The notes below the pieces were generated by a model. The model saw only the letters and a program-made list of their open reading frames with translations, had not been told where the DNA came from and did no database searches. From NCBI RefSeq assembly GCF_020179475.1, contig NZ_JAILXZ010000004.1, positions 62,001-126,000 on the forward strand: 64,000 nucleotides of DNA, given 5' to 3'. Shown piece after piece: positions 42,711 to 51,106 of this stretch (position 1 is its first letter; every line of letters begins with the position of its first letter). Position numbers and translations under genes: made by a program. This DNA comes from Novosphingobium huizhouense. Lineage in GTDB: Bacteria > Pseudomonadota > Alphaproteobacteria > Sphingomonadales > Sphingomonadaceae.

Positions 42711-43682
42711 ATGCGCTTTCTGGGAATGCTGCTGCTGCTGCTGCCGCTGCTGTTGTCGGTCACGATCAGGCCCGACAACCGCACCCCCGTGCTCGGCCCG
42801 CCCGGCGCGCTGGCGGTGGGCGACCTGCTTGCCGCAACGCCCGCAGTCTCGACCGGCAAGGGCAGCGCCATCGTCGGCGCGTGGCGGCTGCGGGGCGGCT
42901 TCCGCCTGTTCGGCAACTATTCGGCGCTGACCGCGCTGCCCGACGGGCGGCTCCTCGCGCTCGGCGATCGCAACGACACCCTCGTGTTCGCCCCGCCAGG
43001 CCGGCCGCGCCGCCCGGTCCTCGCCCAAATGCCCTTTCCCGGTACCTGGGGCCGCGATGGCCACTCGTTCGACGGCGAAGCGGTCACCGCGCTGGCCGGC
43101 ACGCAGCGCCTGCTGGTCGCCTGCGAGGGCGCCGATACGCTCGCGCTGTTCGATCCCGACCTGCGCCGCTTCCGCCGCATCACCGTGCCGGCCTTGCGCG
43201 AATGGGGCTACAACCAGGGGCCCGAGGCGATGCGCCAGCTCGCCGACGGGCGGCTGGTGCTGGTCGCCGAGATGCGCGCGCGCTGGTACGACCGCACGCA
43301 CTATGCCGGGCTGATCTTCGCCGGGGTGCCGCGCCCGGGCGAGCGCCCGGGCCGCTTCGAGCTGGTCATGCCCGAAGGCTTCCGCCCGACCGAGCTGGCG
43401 CAATTGCCCGACGGGCGCGTGCTGGTGCTCGGCCGCAAGTTCGCCCTGACCGGCTTCTACAGCGTGATCGTCGCCGCCGACGCCGGCGCGATTTGCGACG
43501 GCGCGGTGGTGCCGACGCACGAAGTTGCGCGGATCTCCGATTCGCGGCTGCGCGAAAACTACGAGGGAATGGCCGTGCTGCCCGAACCCGACGGTTCGAG
43601 TGCGGTGTGGCTGATATCGGACAGCAACACGTTGGCCTGGCTGCAGCGAACGATCCTGCTCAAGCTGCGTCTGCGTTCGTGA
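42711..43682 (+). CDS. secreted esterase-like phytase-family beta-propeller protein
   Basis: The 323-residue product starts with a strongly hydrophobic leader (MRFLGMLLLLLPLLLSVTI), a signal peptide or anchor. The mature part has repeated strand blocks ending in polar turns such as NYSALTALPDGRLLALGDRN, SFDGEAVTALAGTQRLLVAC, YNQGPEAMRQLADGRLVLVA and NYEGMAVLPEPDG, typical of the esterase-like activity of phytase family (beta-propeller). The E and D residues in the EG/EA motifs (DGEAV, GPEAM, YEGMA) fit metal binding. Substrates of this family are poorly known. It follows msrB by 45 nt on the same strand and may be co-transcribed. It converges on rpmB. Confidence 0.8.
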   Translation: MRFLGMLLLLLPLLLSVTIRPDNRTPVLGPPGALAVGDLLAATPAVSTGKGSAIVGAWRLRGGFRLFGNYSALTALPDGRLLALGDRNDTLVFAPPGRPRRPVLAQMPFPGTWGRDGHSFDGEAVTALAGTQRLLVACEGADTLALFDPDLRRFRRITVPALREWGYNQGPEAMRQLADGRLVLVAEMRARWYDRTHYAGLIFAGVPRPGERPGRFELVMPEGFRPTELAQLPDGRVLVLGRKFALTGFYSVIVAADAGAICDGAVVPTHEVARISDSRLRENYEGMAVLPEPDGSSAVWLISDSNTLAWLQRTILLKLRLRS

Positions 43683-43714
43683 ACGCGCCGGTCGCCGGAT
43701 GGGGCAACCGGGAA

Positions 43715-43758
43715 ATCCGGGGCCGGCCGCACGAAGCGCGCGCCGGCCCGAACCGGAT
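43715..43758. terminator. long hairpin between convergent genes, overlaps the rpmB stop codon
   Basis: GGGCCGGC (43720-43727) pairs with GCCGGCCC (43742-43749). Flanking ATCCGG (43715-43720) and CCGGAT (43753-43758) extend the stem with a small internal loop. It lies between convergent genes and could end both transcripts, although no T-run is present. Confidence 0.4.
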
Positions 43759-44048
43759 CAGGCCGCGGCGGCGACCGCCTTGACCAGCTCGCGCTTCACC
43801 TTGAGGGCGCGGGCCGAAAGCTTGGTGTCCGACTGCTTGAGCAGCCAGTTGTCGAGACCGCCGTTGTGCTCGACCGAGCGCAGACCGTGGGTCGAAACGC
43901 GGAACTTGAAGCTGCGGTCCAGCTTCTCGCTCATCAGCGTGACGTTCTGCAGGTTGGGCAGGAACAGACGCTTGGTCTTGTTGTTGGCGTGGCTCACGTT
44001 GTGACCGACTTGGCGGCCCTTACCGGTCAGTTCGCAGATACGCGACAT
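43758..44048 (-). CDS. rpmB: 50S ribosomal protein L28
   Basis: L28 is a small protein of the large ribosomal subunit. The 96-residue product matches the alphaproteobacterial form: [20 protein letters not shown] at the start, then [13 protein letters not shown] and [20 protein letters not shown]. The alphaproteobacterial type has the long C-terminal basic tail and lacks zinc-binding cysteine pairs, as here. The ATG at 44048 is the standard start; a TTG six nt upstream in the same frame is unlikely to be used. It converges with the phytase-like gene and is divergent from tadA. Confidence 0.98.
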   Translation of the reverse strand: MSRICELTGKGRQVGHNVSHANNKTKRLFLPNLQNVTLMSEKLDRSFKFRVSTHGLRSVEHNGGLDNWLLKQSDTKLSARALKVKRELVKAVAAAA

Positions 44049-44179
44049 GGTCAAAACTCGCTTCGTGTGTTCGATAAACCTATCGGGAAGGCGCGGCCTT
44101 TATCGATTCAGCGGCCGAAGTCAAGGATTCGCACCCACCTTGCGTTGCGCCGCGCCGCAGACGGGGCTAGCGGGCGGGA

Positions 44180-44635
44180 ATGACCCGCTGGCCGCTCCCC
44201 CGACCGATGCAAGCCGCGCTCGACCAGGCGCGCGCTGCCGCCGCGGCCGGCGAAGTGCCGATCGGCGCGGTGCTCGTCAAGGACGGCGAGGTGATCGCGC
44301 TCGCCCACAATGCGCCGCGCGGCACGTGCGACCCCACCGCCCATGCCGAAGTGCTGGCGATTCGAGCCGCCGCCGCCACACTGGGGCAGGAACGGCTCGA
44401 AGGCTGCGACCTGTGGGTGACGCTCGAACCTTGCGCGATGTGCGCGGGCGCGATCGTCCATGCCCGCATCGCGCGGGTCTATTACGCGGCATCCGATCCC
44501 AAGGGCGGGGCGGTGGAGCACGGGGCGCGGGTATTCGAACAGCCGACCTGCCTGCACCGGCCTGAAGTCTATGCCGGGATGGGCGAAGGCGAGGCCGCCG
44601 AACTGCTGCAGGCGTTCTTCAGGGCGCGGCGATAG
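44180..44635 (+). CDS. tadA: tRNA-specific adenosine deaminase
   Basis: TadA converts adenosine-34 to inosine in tRNA-Arg(ACG), letting it read three codons. The 151-residue protein has the zinc-deaminase motifs: HAEV with H55 and proton-shuttle E57, and PCAMC with C85 and C88. The rest (GEVPIGAVLVKDG, ARIARVYYAASDPKGGAV) matches the family. It has the ordinary length. Its 3' end overlaps the convergent RNase T2 gene by 17 bp. Confidence 0.97.
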   Translation: MTRWPLPRPMQAALDQARAAAAAGEVPIGAVLVKDGEVIALAHNAPRGTCDPTAHAEVLAIRAAAATLGQERLEGCDLWVTLEPCAMCAGAIVHARIARVYYAASDPKGGAVEHGARVFEQPTCLHRPEVYAGMGEGEAAELLQAFFRARR

Positions 44636-45329
44636 CGAGCGCGGCGTCGTCGTCCGGTCCGTCGCGTCCGGCAGGACAGGCGACATGGGCCTTTGCCCGG
44701 TCGAGGCAGAGGTGGACTTCCTTCAACTGTCCCCCGCGCCCCAGCAGCAGGCGGATGCCGCGCATCGGCAGGCCCGGATTGGCGGCGACGAAGGCGCGGC
44801 GCAAGGCGCCGGCGGTGAGCGCGGGGCCCGCGGCGAGCGCGGCCATGTCGGGCAGGCGGACACCCGCCCAAGCGCGCTCGGCCTCGGCGAAGTAGCGCGC
44901 GGGGCTCGCGCTCATGCAGGCGCCGTGCTTGGCCCATTCGTGCGCGAGCAGGTCCGGGCTTGGCGTCATGCAGAGATGGCGGCGCAGCGTCGCGCGGTCG
45001 GGCATGGTCCGCGCCGGGCACCACTGCGGCCAGTCGGTCCCGCGGCCCTCGGGCCAGAGCCCATGGAGGACGAAGCCGAAGCGGCCCATCGCGCCGCTGC
45101 ACTGGAGCGATTCGCGCCGAGCCCCGCCCTGCTCCCGGCAGAACGCGGGCGACCAGCTGAGCGCGAGCGTGTAGCCGGCAACGGGGGTGCGGCGGACGGG
45201 GCCGTCGGGCACAGGCCGCGACGGCAATTCGAACGATGGCGGCACGCGGCACGACGCAGCTTGCGCCTGCGCGGCGGCAGGCAGCAGCGCGGGCGCAAAT
45301 GCGAGCGCCGCGCGCAGGGCGCGGCGCAT
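44619..45329 (-). CDS. secreted ribonuclease T2 family protein
   Basis: RNase T2 enzymes cleave single-stranded RNA through 2',3'-cyclic phosphates in the periplasm or outside the cell. The 236-residue protein has a signal peptide (MRRALRAALAFAPALLPAAAQAQA). The two conserved active-site blocks are FVLHGLWPE with H89 and HEWAKHGAC with H130, E131, K134 and H135. Several cysteines suit disulfide formation. The ATG at 45329 gives the best signal peptide; an ATG at 45353 would start inside the upstream gene. The start lies 5 nt after the stop of the small membrane protein gene, so the two are probably in one operon with nadC. The tail overlaps tadA by 17 bp. Confidence 0.93.
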   Translation of the reverse strand: MRRALRAALAFAPALLPAAAQAQAASCRVPPSFELPSRPVPDGPVRRTPVAGYTLALSWSPAFCREQGGARRESLQCSGAMGRFGFVLHGLWPEGRGTDWPQWCPARTMPDRATLRRHLCMTPSPDLLAHEWAKHGACMSASPARYFAEAERAWAGVRLPDMAALAAGPALTAGALRRAFVAANPGLPMRGIRLLLGRGGQLKEVHLCLDRAKAHVACPAGRDGPDDDAALAIAAP

Positions 45330-45334
45330 CGCGG

Positions 45335-45721
45335 TCAGCGCTGCGCCAGCCATTCGCCGGTCTCTCGCCGGAACAGGAACACCAGCGCCGCCGCCTCGAT
45401 CGACAGCGCGGCGAGGCTTAGCAGCGCGAAGACCGGGCTGATCGCCTTGGCGAGCGCGGGAATGCCGGCGATCCCGATCAGGTCGAGCGCGGCGAGCGCG
45501 ACCACGAACCAGCGCGCAAGGCCCATCCGCCCGCGCGAGACGACGAGGGCAAGGCCGGTCGAGACCGCCGCATTGGCGAAGGCGCCGGTCATGATCGTGG
45601 GCGGGGCGGCCTGGCTGAACGCGGCGAGCGCGCCCATGAACACCGCCACGTTGGCAAGGCGCAGCGCCTGCGCGGCAAGGAACAGGCGCTCGAACCAGCT
45701 GACCGAAACCGGGCGGTTCAT
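45335..45721 (-). CDS. small four-helix membrane protein, unknown function
   Basis: The 128-residue protein has four hydrophobic segments, at about residues 18-38, 42-63, 70-90 and 95-115. It has no recognisable motif. Its start codon overlaps the nadC stop by 4 nt (ATGA), so its translation is probably coupled to nadC. It ends 5 nt before the RNase T2 start. Position in a nadC operon does not by itself give a function. Confidence 0.8.
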   Translation of the reverse strand: MNRPVSVSWFERLFLAAQALRLANVAVFMGALAAFSQAAPPTIMTGAFANAAVSTGLALVVSRGRMGLARWFVVALAALDLIGIAGIPALAKAISPVFALLSLAALSIEAAALVFLFRRETGEWLAQR

Positions 45722-46629
45722 GCGGCTGCTCCTGTGGTCGCTCCAGTGGGGGATGCCACCGGGGTGAAGTCGAGCCCGATGTCGGCGGCGGGCGCCGACT
45801 GGGTGAGGCGGCCGACCGAGACGTAATCGACGCCCGTGGCGGCGATGGCGGCGATCGTGTCGAGCCGGACACCGCCCGAGGCTTCACACGGAACGCGGCC
45901 CGCGACGACGGCGAGGGCCTCGCGCAAGGTATCGGGCCCCATGTTGTCGAGCAGCAGGCGGGTGGCCCCGGCGGTGAGCGCGGGTTCGATCTGGTCGATG
46001 CGGTCGACCTCGCAGATCACGTCCTTAACACCCGCCGCCAGCGCACGGCGCACCGCTTCGGCAACGCCGCCGGCGACGAGCACGTGGTTGTCCTTGATCA
46101 TCGCCGCGTCCCACAGCCCCATGCGGTGGTTATGACCGCCGCCGGTGCGCACGGCATACTTTTCGAGATGGCGCAGGCCGGGGATGGTCTTGCGCGTGTC
46201 GAGCAGCTTCGCCTGCGTCTCGCCCATCGCGGTGACATAGCTGCGGGTGAGCGTGGCGATGCCCGAGAGGTGCTGCACGGTGTTGAGCGCGGAGCGTTCC
46301 GCGGTGAGCATGGCGCGGGCATTGCCTTCGAGCCGCATCAGCTCGCTGCCCGCCGGAACCTGCGCGCCTTCCTCGACGAGGATGTCGATTCTCATGTCGG
46401 GATCGAGCGCGCGGAAGAATGCGGCGGCGATCGGCAGCCCGCAGACCGCGATGGCGTCGCGGCTGTCCATCACGCCCGAAAAGCGCGCCTCGGCCGGGAT
46501 CACGCTGTCGCTGGTGACGTCGACACCGCCGCCCGGCAGCCCCGCCCCGAGGTCTTCGGCAAGCGTGGCGGCGACGAAGGCGTCGAGGTCGAAGCCCGGA
46601 ATGGAGAAGCTGCTCATGGGCTGCGCCAT
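45718..46629 (-). CDS. nadC: nicotinate-nucleotide pyrophosphorylase (carboxylating)
   Basis: NadC converts quinolinate and PRPP to nicotinic acid mononucleotide in de novo NAD synthesis. The 303-residue length is usual. Conserved blocks are ERSALNTVQHLSGIAT, LLDTRKTIPGLR, GGGHNHRMGLWD and AAMIKDNH, which carry the phosphate- and quinolinate-binding basic residues. The C-terminal barrel part shows LLDNMGPDTL and CEASGGV. The start is either the ATG at 46629 (GGGGTGGT upstream) or the ATG at 46617. nadA and nadB are not in the window. It heads a short operon with a small membrane protein and RNase T2. Confidence 0.96.
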   Translation of the reverse strand: MAQPMSSFSIPGFDLDAFVAATLAEDLGAGLPGGGVDVTSDSVIPAEARFSGVMDSRDAIAVCGLPIAAAFFRALDPDMRIDILVEEGAQVPAGSELMRLEGNARAMLTAERSALNTVQHLSGIATLTRSYVTAMGETQAKLLDTRKTIPGLRHLEKYAVRTGGGHNHRMGLWDAAMIKDNHVLVAGGVAEAVRRALAAGVKDVICEVDRIDQIEPALTAGATRLLLDNMGPDTLREALAVVAGRVPCEASGGVRLDTIAAIAATGVDYVSVGRLTQSAPAADIGLDFTPVASPTGATTGAAA

Positions 46630-46668
46630 ACCACCCCGGCGGATCGTGTCGAGCGGCCTACGGCGCCC

Positions 46669-47466
46669 CTAGTGGACGAAGCGCGCCACCACGTCGCGGT
46701 AGGAGCGGCTGACCTTCACTTCGGCGCCGCTTTCCAGCACGAGGAAGCATTCGCCGTTGGTGTGCGGGCGGACCTGGCGGACCTGGTCGAGGTTGACGAT
46801 CTTCGAGCGGTGCACGCGCTGGAACACCCGCGGGTCGAGCCGGCGTTCGAGATCCTTCATCGTTTCGCGCAGGATCAGCGAATTGTCGCCGGTGTAGATG
46901 CACATGTAGTCGCCGGCCGCCTCGATCCGCTCGATCGAATCGACGTCGACGCGGAAGATCTGGCCGCGATCCTTGATGTTGATCAGCTTCTCGAAGCGCC
47001 CGGCGGCGGGTTCGCCCTCGTCGGCCATTTCGGGCATGGCGTCGGGCGCGACTTCGGCAAGCACGTTCTTGAGCTTCTCCGCCTCTTCCAGCCCGCGCTT
47101 TTCGGCAAGGCGGGTGCGCGCGCGGTCGAGCGCGTCGGCGAGGCGGTCCTCCTCGACCGGCTTCAACAGGTAGTCGACGGCGTTGGCCTCGAACGCCTTG
47201 ATCGCGTGTTCGGAAAAGGCGGTCACGAACACGAACAGCGGCGGGTCGATCTCCATCACCCCCTTGACCACCGAGAAGCCGTCGAAGCCTGGCATCTGGA
47301 TGTCGCAGAACACGAGGTCGGGCTTCTCGGTCTTGATCTTGCGGATCGCCTCGCGCCCGTTCGAGCAGGTGTCGATCACCTCGACGTCGGGAAAGGCCTG
47401 GAGCCGGAGCTGGAGGCCCTGGATGGCGAGCTTCTCGTCGTCGACGAGGATCGTACGGATGGTCAT
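46669..47466 (-). CDS. LytTR-family response regulator
   Basis: The 265-residue regulator has an N-terminal receiver domain (about 1-120) with acidic residues D9/D10, phospho-acceptor D55 in FCDIQMPG, T/S in FVTAF and K107 in YLLKPVEE. A LytTR DNA-binding domain follows at about 165-265, with HRSKIVNLDQV and ECFLVLESGAEVKVSRSYRD. LytTR regulators bind direct repeats and control secreted or envelope functions. It is paired with the histidine kinase coded 70 nt upstream on the same strand. No target genes are evident next to the pair. Confidence 0.95.
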   Translation of the reverse strand: MTIRTILVDDEKLAIQGLQLRLQAFPDVEVIDTCSNGREAIRKIKTEKPDLVFCDIQMPGFDGFSVVKGVMEIDPPLFVFVTAFSEHAIKAFEANAVDYLLKPVEEDRLADALDRARTRLAEKRGLEEAEKLKNVLAEVAPDAMPEMADEGEPAAGRFEKLINIKDRGQIFRVDVDSIERIEAAGDYMCIYTGDNSLILRETMKDLERRLDPRVFQRVHRSKIVNLDQVRQVRPHTNGECFLVLESGAEVKVSRSYRDVVARFVH

Positions 47467-47536
47467 GCGCTACCCTTGTTGTGTCTAGAGCAACCGCGAC
47501 AAGAATGCGGGCCGGGCTCGAAGTTCCCGAACGTGT

Positions 47537-48736
47537 TCAATTTGCAGCGAATCGCGCCGGAACGGACGCGCCCTGAGCGGCGCGCGCCCCGGGCGCGACG
47601 GGCGCCGGCTCGCGCGCCTCGAACGGCAGCTCGATGGTCACGACGAAGCCGCCTTCGGGCCGGTTGCCGATGTCGAAGCGCTGGTTCTCGCCGTAAGCCT
47701 GCGCCAGCCGGTCGCGGATGTTCGCAAGGCCGACGCCGGTCGAGACATGTCCCGACGAGATTGTGTCGCTGCTGTCGCTGGTCACGCCGAACAGCTTCGA
47801 CGGGTCGGTGCCCGCTGGCAACCCCGGCCCGGTATCGGACACGGTAACGCGAAGCATCGAGCCGACGAGTTGCGTGGCGATGGTGATCTCGGCCCCGTAT
47901 TCCAGCGGGCTGACCGCGTACTTGATCGCGTTCTCGACCAGCGGCTGGAGCAGCAGCGAAGGCATCAGCCCGGCGCGGGTGTCCTCGTCTATGCGGAATT
48001 CGGTGCGCAGCCGTTCTTCAAAGCGCATCCGCTCGATGTCGAGGTAGAGCTTGAGCGTCTCGATCTCCTGCGCGACGGTGACCCGCGCGGTCGGCTCGTT
48101 GACCAGCGTGTAGCGCAGGAACGAGGACAGCCGGCTGAGCATCGCGTTGGCGGGCTCGGTCTGCTTGAGCAGCACCAGCGTCGAGATCGAGTTGAGCGTG
48201 TTGAACAGGAAGTGCGGGTTGAGCTGGTAGCGCAGCATCGCGAGCTGCGCGCTCGTCGCCTGGTTCTCCAGCCGCATCAGCTGGTCGTTCTGCTCTTCGA
48301 CCTGGATGTAGAAATTGATCGCGTAGTAGAGCGCCGACCACGCCCCGAGCAGCGTCAGGTCGAGGTAGAACACGCCCAGGAACAGCTGTGCGAAGCCCGC
48401 ATCGCTGTTGGCGCGGTAGAGGCTGATCACCCAGGAATCGATGAAGGCGTACAAGCCCACCGCGATCGCCAGGACCAGCGCGGTGACGCCCCAGGTGATC
48501 AGCGGGCGCCGGTTGATCAGCGCGCGATAGATTACCGAAAGGATCAGCGAGATCGAAAAGCCGGTGATCGTCGCGATCAGCACGATGATCAGGAACGACC
48601 AGGGCTGGGCATTGGCGATGCTCGACAGCGCGCGCAGCGCCAGCGCGCCGCCCCAGCCGAGGAACTGCAGGCGCCAGAAAGCGCGGTTCTTGTTGCCGAA
48701 GAACGGCGCAGGGGTCAGCGGCAGCACGGCCATCAT
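47537..48736 (-). CDS. LytS/YehU-type sensor histidine kinase
   Basis: The 399-residue membrane kinase has four hydrophobic segments at about residues 28-100 and 115-140, followed by a short coiled coil (EEQNDQLMRLENQ). The His_kinase block LRYQLNPHFLFNTLNS has H175 as the phospho-acceptor. The HATPase part shows LLLQPLVENAIKYAV, DTGPGLP and GVGLANIRDRL. It has no large periplasmic sensor domain, so the signal is likely perceived in the membrane. The start chosen is the ATG at 48736; a longer frame continues upstream over the divergent HD-domain start region without family features. It is coded just upstream of its LytTR regulator, and the two form a two-component pair. Confidence 0.93.
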   Translation of the reverse strand: MMAVLPLTPAPFFGNKNRAFWRLQFLGWGGALALRALSSIANAQPWSFLIIVLIATITGFSISLILSVIYRALINRRPLITWGVTALVLAIAVGLYAFIDSWVISLYRANSDAGFAQLFLGVFYLDLTLLGAWSALYYAINFYIQVEEQNDQLMRLENQATSAQLAMLRYQLNPHFLFNTLNSISTLVLLKQTEPANAMLSRLSSFLRYTLVNEPTARVTVAQEIETLKLYLDIERMRFEERLRTEFRIDEDTRAGLMPSLLLQPLVENAIKYAVSPLEYGAEITIATQLVGSMLRVTVSDTGPGLPAGTDPSKLFGVTSDSSDTISSGHVSTGVGLANIRDRLAQAYGENQRFDIGNRPEGGFVVTIELPFEAREPAPVAPGARAAQGASVPARFAAN

Positions 48737-48824
48737 GGCTGGTTGTAGCCGCAAGCCGGCTTTGCGCAAACCCCTGCGTGGGCGTAAGCTCGCCGCCAAA
48801 ACACGGCCTGACAAGGAGAGGACG

Positions 48825-49424
48825 ATGAGCCACGATTCGCATGCGGAGACAGAAGAGCGCGCGACGTTCCGGTCGATGCAGGAAGGCACCGCTCAGGACT
48901 GGGCGATCATCTCGCGCGACTACAACGCCTTTGCCGGGACGCTCGCCGACCGCGTGCTCGCCCATCTCAAGCTGCTCGACGGCGATTTCGGCGGCTTCCC
49001 GGTCGACCGGCTGACCCACAGCCTGCAATGCGCGACGCGCGCCCACCGCGACGGGCGGGGCGAGAGCTACGTCGTCATGGCGCTGCTCCACGACATCGGC
49101 GACACGCTCGGCACCTACAACCATCCCGACGTGGCGGCGGCGATCGTGAAGCCCTTCGTGACCGAGGAGGAGCACTGGATCTGCCAGAACCACGGCGCCT
49201 TCCAGGGCTACTACTACTTCCACTTCCTCGGCATGGACCGCAACCTGCGCGACCGCTTCGCCGGCCACGCCCACTACGCGGCCTGCGCGGAGTTCTGCGA
49301 GAAGTACGACCAGTCGGCGTTCGATCCCGACTATGACACGCTGCCGCTGTCCTACTTCGAGCCGATGCTGCGCCGGGTCATGGCCCGGCCGCTGAAGCGC
49401 ACGGCGGAGAAGGTCGCGGCTTAG
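48825..49424 (+). CDS. HD-domain protein, predicted metal-dependent enzyme of unknown substrate
   Basis: The 199-residue protein has a compact HD domain. Candidate metal ligands are H65 in RLTHSLQ, H89-D90 in ALLHDIGD, H100, H123 and D162 in EKYDQ. It also carries the unusual stretch NHGAFQGYYYFHF. HD domains are either phosphohydrolases or, in families such as PhnZ and inositol oxygenase, mixed-valent diiron oxygenases; the H-x23-HD spacing (H65 to H89) matches both classes. The role is not known. AAGGAGAGGACG precedes the ATG. It starts 88 nt from the divergent histidine kinase. No phosphonate genes are nearby, so a phosphonate role has no contextual support. Confidence 0.8.
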   Translation: MSHDSHAETEERATFRSMQEGTAQDWAIISRDYNAFAGTLADRVLAHLKLLDGDFGGFPVDRLTHSLQCATRAHRDGRGESYVVMALLHDIGDTLGTYNHPDVAAAIVKPFVTEEEHWICQNHGAFQGYYYFHFLGMDRNLRDRFAGHAHYAACAEFCEKYDQSAFDPDYDTLPLSYFEPMLRRVMARPLKRTAEKVAA

Positions 49425-49440
49425 GGTCTGCCCTCGCGGC

Positions 49441-50379
49441 CTAGCGTGCGCCCTCGCGGCGGAAGCGGCGCTGCCAGTCGCGGTCGGGCGCCGCCGCCAT
49501 CGCCGCCTGCTCGGCGGTCATGTCCGCGGCGCGGCTGCGCCAGCCGCCGTGCGAGGCGGGCGCGATGAGGAATTCCTTGCGCGACAGCACCTCGCGCGCG
49601 AGCCGCGCGCCGGCTTCGGGCGGATAGCCGGCATTGGCGAGCAGCCAGACCGAGAGGCGGTCGGCCTCACGCTCGGTGCGACGCACCACCGCGAGCGCAT
49701 CGTTCGCCTCGAGCGTGCTCTGGTGGTCGAGCACCGCGTGCGCCAGTTCGTGCGCCGCGACCGCCGCGACCAGCGCTTCGTCGCCGCGCGCGCTGTCGAA
49801 CAGGCCGCGCCCGATGCGCACGTCGTCGCGGCTCGAGCTGGCGTTGCCGCCGCCGTCGTCGAGCATGAAGCGCACGCGGCAGGCCGGCTGGCCGCGCACT
49901 TCGACCGTGCGCGCGCCGGCCAGCGCCAGCGTGACCTTGCCCGCCTGCGCGACGGTGTCCTCGAGCCGCGATTGCAGCGCGAGCACGCGCGCCCAGCGAT
50001 CCTTGCGCGTCGGCGGCGGGGCGGCCACCGGCGCGCCGGCGATCGCGAGGACGGTGTCGTTGGCCTCGAGCCCGGCCTGCGCCGCGGGGCCGCCCTCGGC
50101 CACCGCCGCCACTGCGATGTCGCCGGCCAGGCCATAGGCCGCGCGCGCGCCAGCGGGGTCTTCGAAGGTCTGCGCGTCCTGCAGGATCAGGCCGATCGCC
50201 GGCGCCGCGCGCGTGCAGTAGCGCGCATTGGCGTGCGACAGCCGCCAGCCGACCGTCTGCACCACCGCGTCGGCCTGCTGCAGGTCGTCGAGCGGCCGGG
50301 CGCAGGCGGGCGCGGCCGCCAACAGGACGCCGGCGACCAGCGCGCCCCCGCGTGCGGTCTCAGCCCTTGCGCGCGGCAT
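49441..50379 (-). CDS. exported PDZ- and M48-like metalloprotease
   Basis: The 312-residue protein has a signal peptide-like start (ALVAGVLLAAAPACA), possibly with a lipobox-like cysteine. A PDZ-like segment covers about residues 80-160 (AVAEGGPAAQAGLEANDTVL). The zinc motif HELAH gives H210, E211 and H214; the third ligand may be E238 in EREADRL. This is the arrangement of M48-type membrane or periplasmic proteases. It overlaps the DsbA-like gene by 20 nt (start 50379 versus that gene's stop at 50360), so the two are coupled. It is the last gene of a three-gene cluster with an M48 TPR protease, all with envelope-type leaders. Confidence 0.8.
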   Translation of the reverse strand: MPRARAETARGGALVAGVLLAAAPACARPLDDLQQADAVVQTVGWRLSHANARYCTRAAPAIGLILQDAQTFEDPAGARAAYGLAGDIAVAAVAEGGPAAQAGLEANDTVLAIAGAPVAAPPPTRKDRWARVLALQSRLEDTVAQAGKVTLALAGARTVEVRGQPACRVRFMLDDGGGNASSSRDDVRIGRGLFDSARGDEALVAAVAAHELAHAVLDHQSTLEANDALAVVRRTEREADRLSVWLLANAGYPPEAGARLAREVLSRKEFLIAPASHGGWRSRAADMTAEQAAMAAAPDRDWQRRFRREGAR

Positions 50380-51094
50380 CGATCGCCTGCTGCAGCCGCT
50401 CCTGCCCGACCGCACCGGCGATCATGTCCTTGCCGATCAGCCAGGCAGGCGTGCCGCCGATGCCGAGCTGGCGGGCGAAGCCGAGGTTGCGCTCGAGCTC
50501 GCGCTGTACGTCTTCGCGCGCGGCGAAGGCCTGTGCCCTCGCCAGATCGAGGCCGGCGACCTTCGCCGCCGCCGCGATGCTGGCCGCGCTCGGGCGCGGG
50601 CCGGCGAACATCGCCTCGTGGAAGGCGGCATACTTGCCCTGCGCCGCGGCGGCGAGGCCCATGCGCGCGGCGGGCTCGCTTTCGGGCGCGATGATCGGCA
50701 GTTCGCGCACCACCACGCGCAAGTCCGGGTTGGCGCGGACGAGCGCGGCGACGTCGGCCACGCTCTTGCGGCAATAGGTGCAGGCGAAGTCGGTGAACTC
50801 GACCAGCGTGACCTTGCCCTGCGGGTTGCCCAGCACCGCGCCGGGGAAGGGCGTTTCGAGCGCGCCGCGCATCGGGGCGATCCGCGCCTGGTTCTCGCGC
50901 GCCTGGAGCCGGTCCATCGCCTCGGGCAGGATTTCCGGGTGATCGAGGATGTAGTCGTGGACCACGCCCTCGATCGCGGCGCGATTCGCGCCTGCCGCGG
51001 GCGCGCGGGCGTGGAGCCACCAGCCGGCGCCGAGGCCGATCAGCAGCGCGGGAAGCGCGAACAGGAGAGTCGAACGCAAGGCGGGGGAGGTCAT
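50360..51094 (-). CDS. DsbA-family thioredoxin-fold oxidoreductase, membrane-anchored or exported
   Basis: The 244-residue protein has an N-terminal hydrophobic segment (LLFALPALLIGLGAGWWLHA), then a helical N-terminal region and a thioredoxin fold. The active site is CTYC (C105, C108) in EFTDFACTYCRK; the cis-proline is in GIGGTPAWLIG. This type resembles DsbA-family proteins such as ScsC and BdbD, which form or shuffle disulfides in the periplasm. It lies 12 nt downstream of the M48 TPR protease gene and overlaps the PDZ/M48-like gene. The three genes probably act together on folding or quality control of exported proteins. Confidence 0.88.
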   Translation of the reverse strand: MTSPALRSTLLFALPALLIGLGAGWWLHARAPAAGANRAAIEGVVHDYILDHPEILPEAMDRLQARENQARIAPMRGALETPFPGAVLGNPQGKVTLVEFTDFACTYCRKSVADVAALVRANPDLRVVVRELPIIAPESEPAARMGLAAAAQGKYAAFHEAMFAGPRPSAASIAAAAKVAGLDLARAQAFAAREDVQRELERNLGFARQLGIGGTPAWLIGKDMIAGAVGQERLQQAIDAARKG

Positions 51095-51106
51095 CGCCGG
51101 CCAGCG

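Noticed and set aside
48825..49424. phosphonate catabolic oxygenase
   Set aside because: The metal-ligand pattern is compatible, but spacing after D90 differs from PhnZ and no phosphonate genes are nearby.
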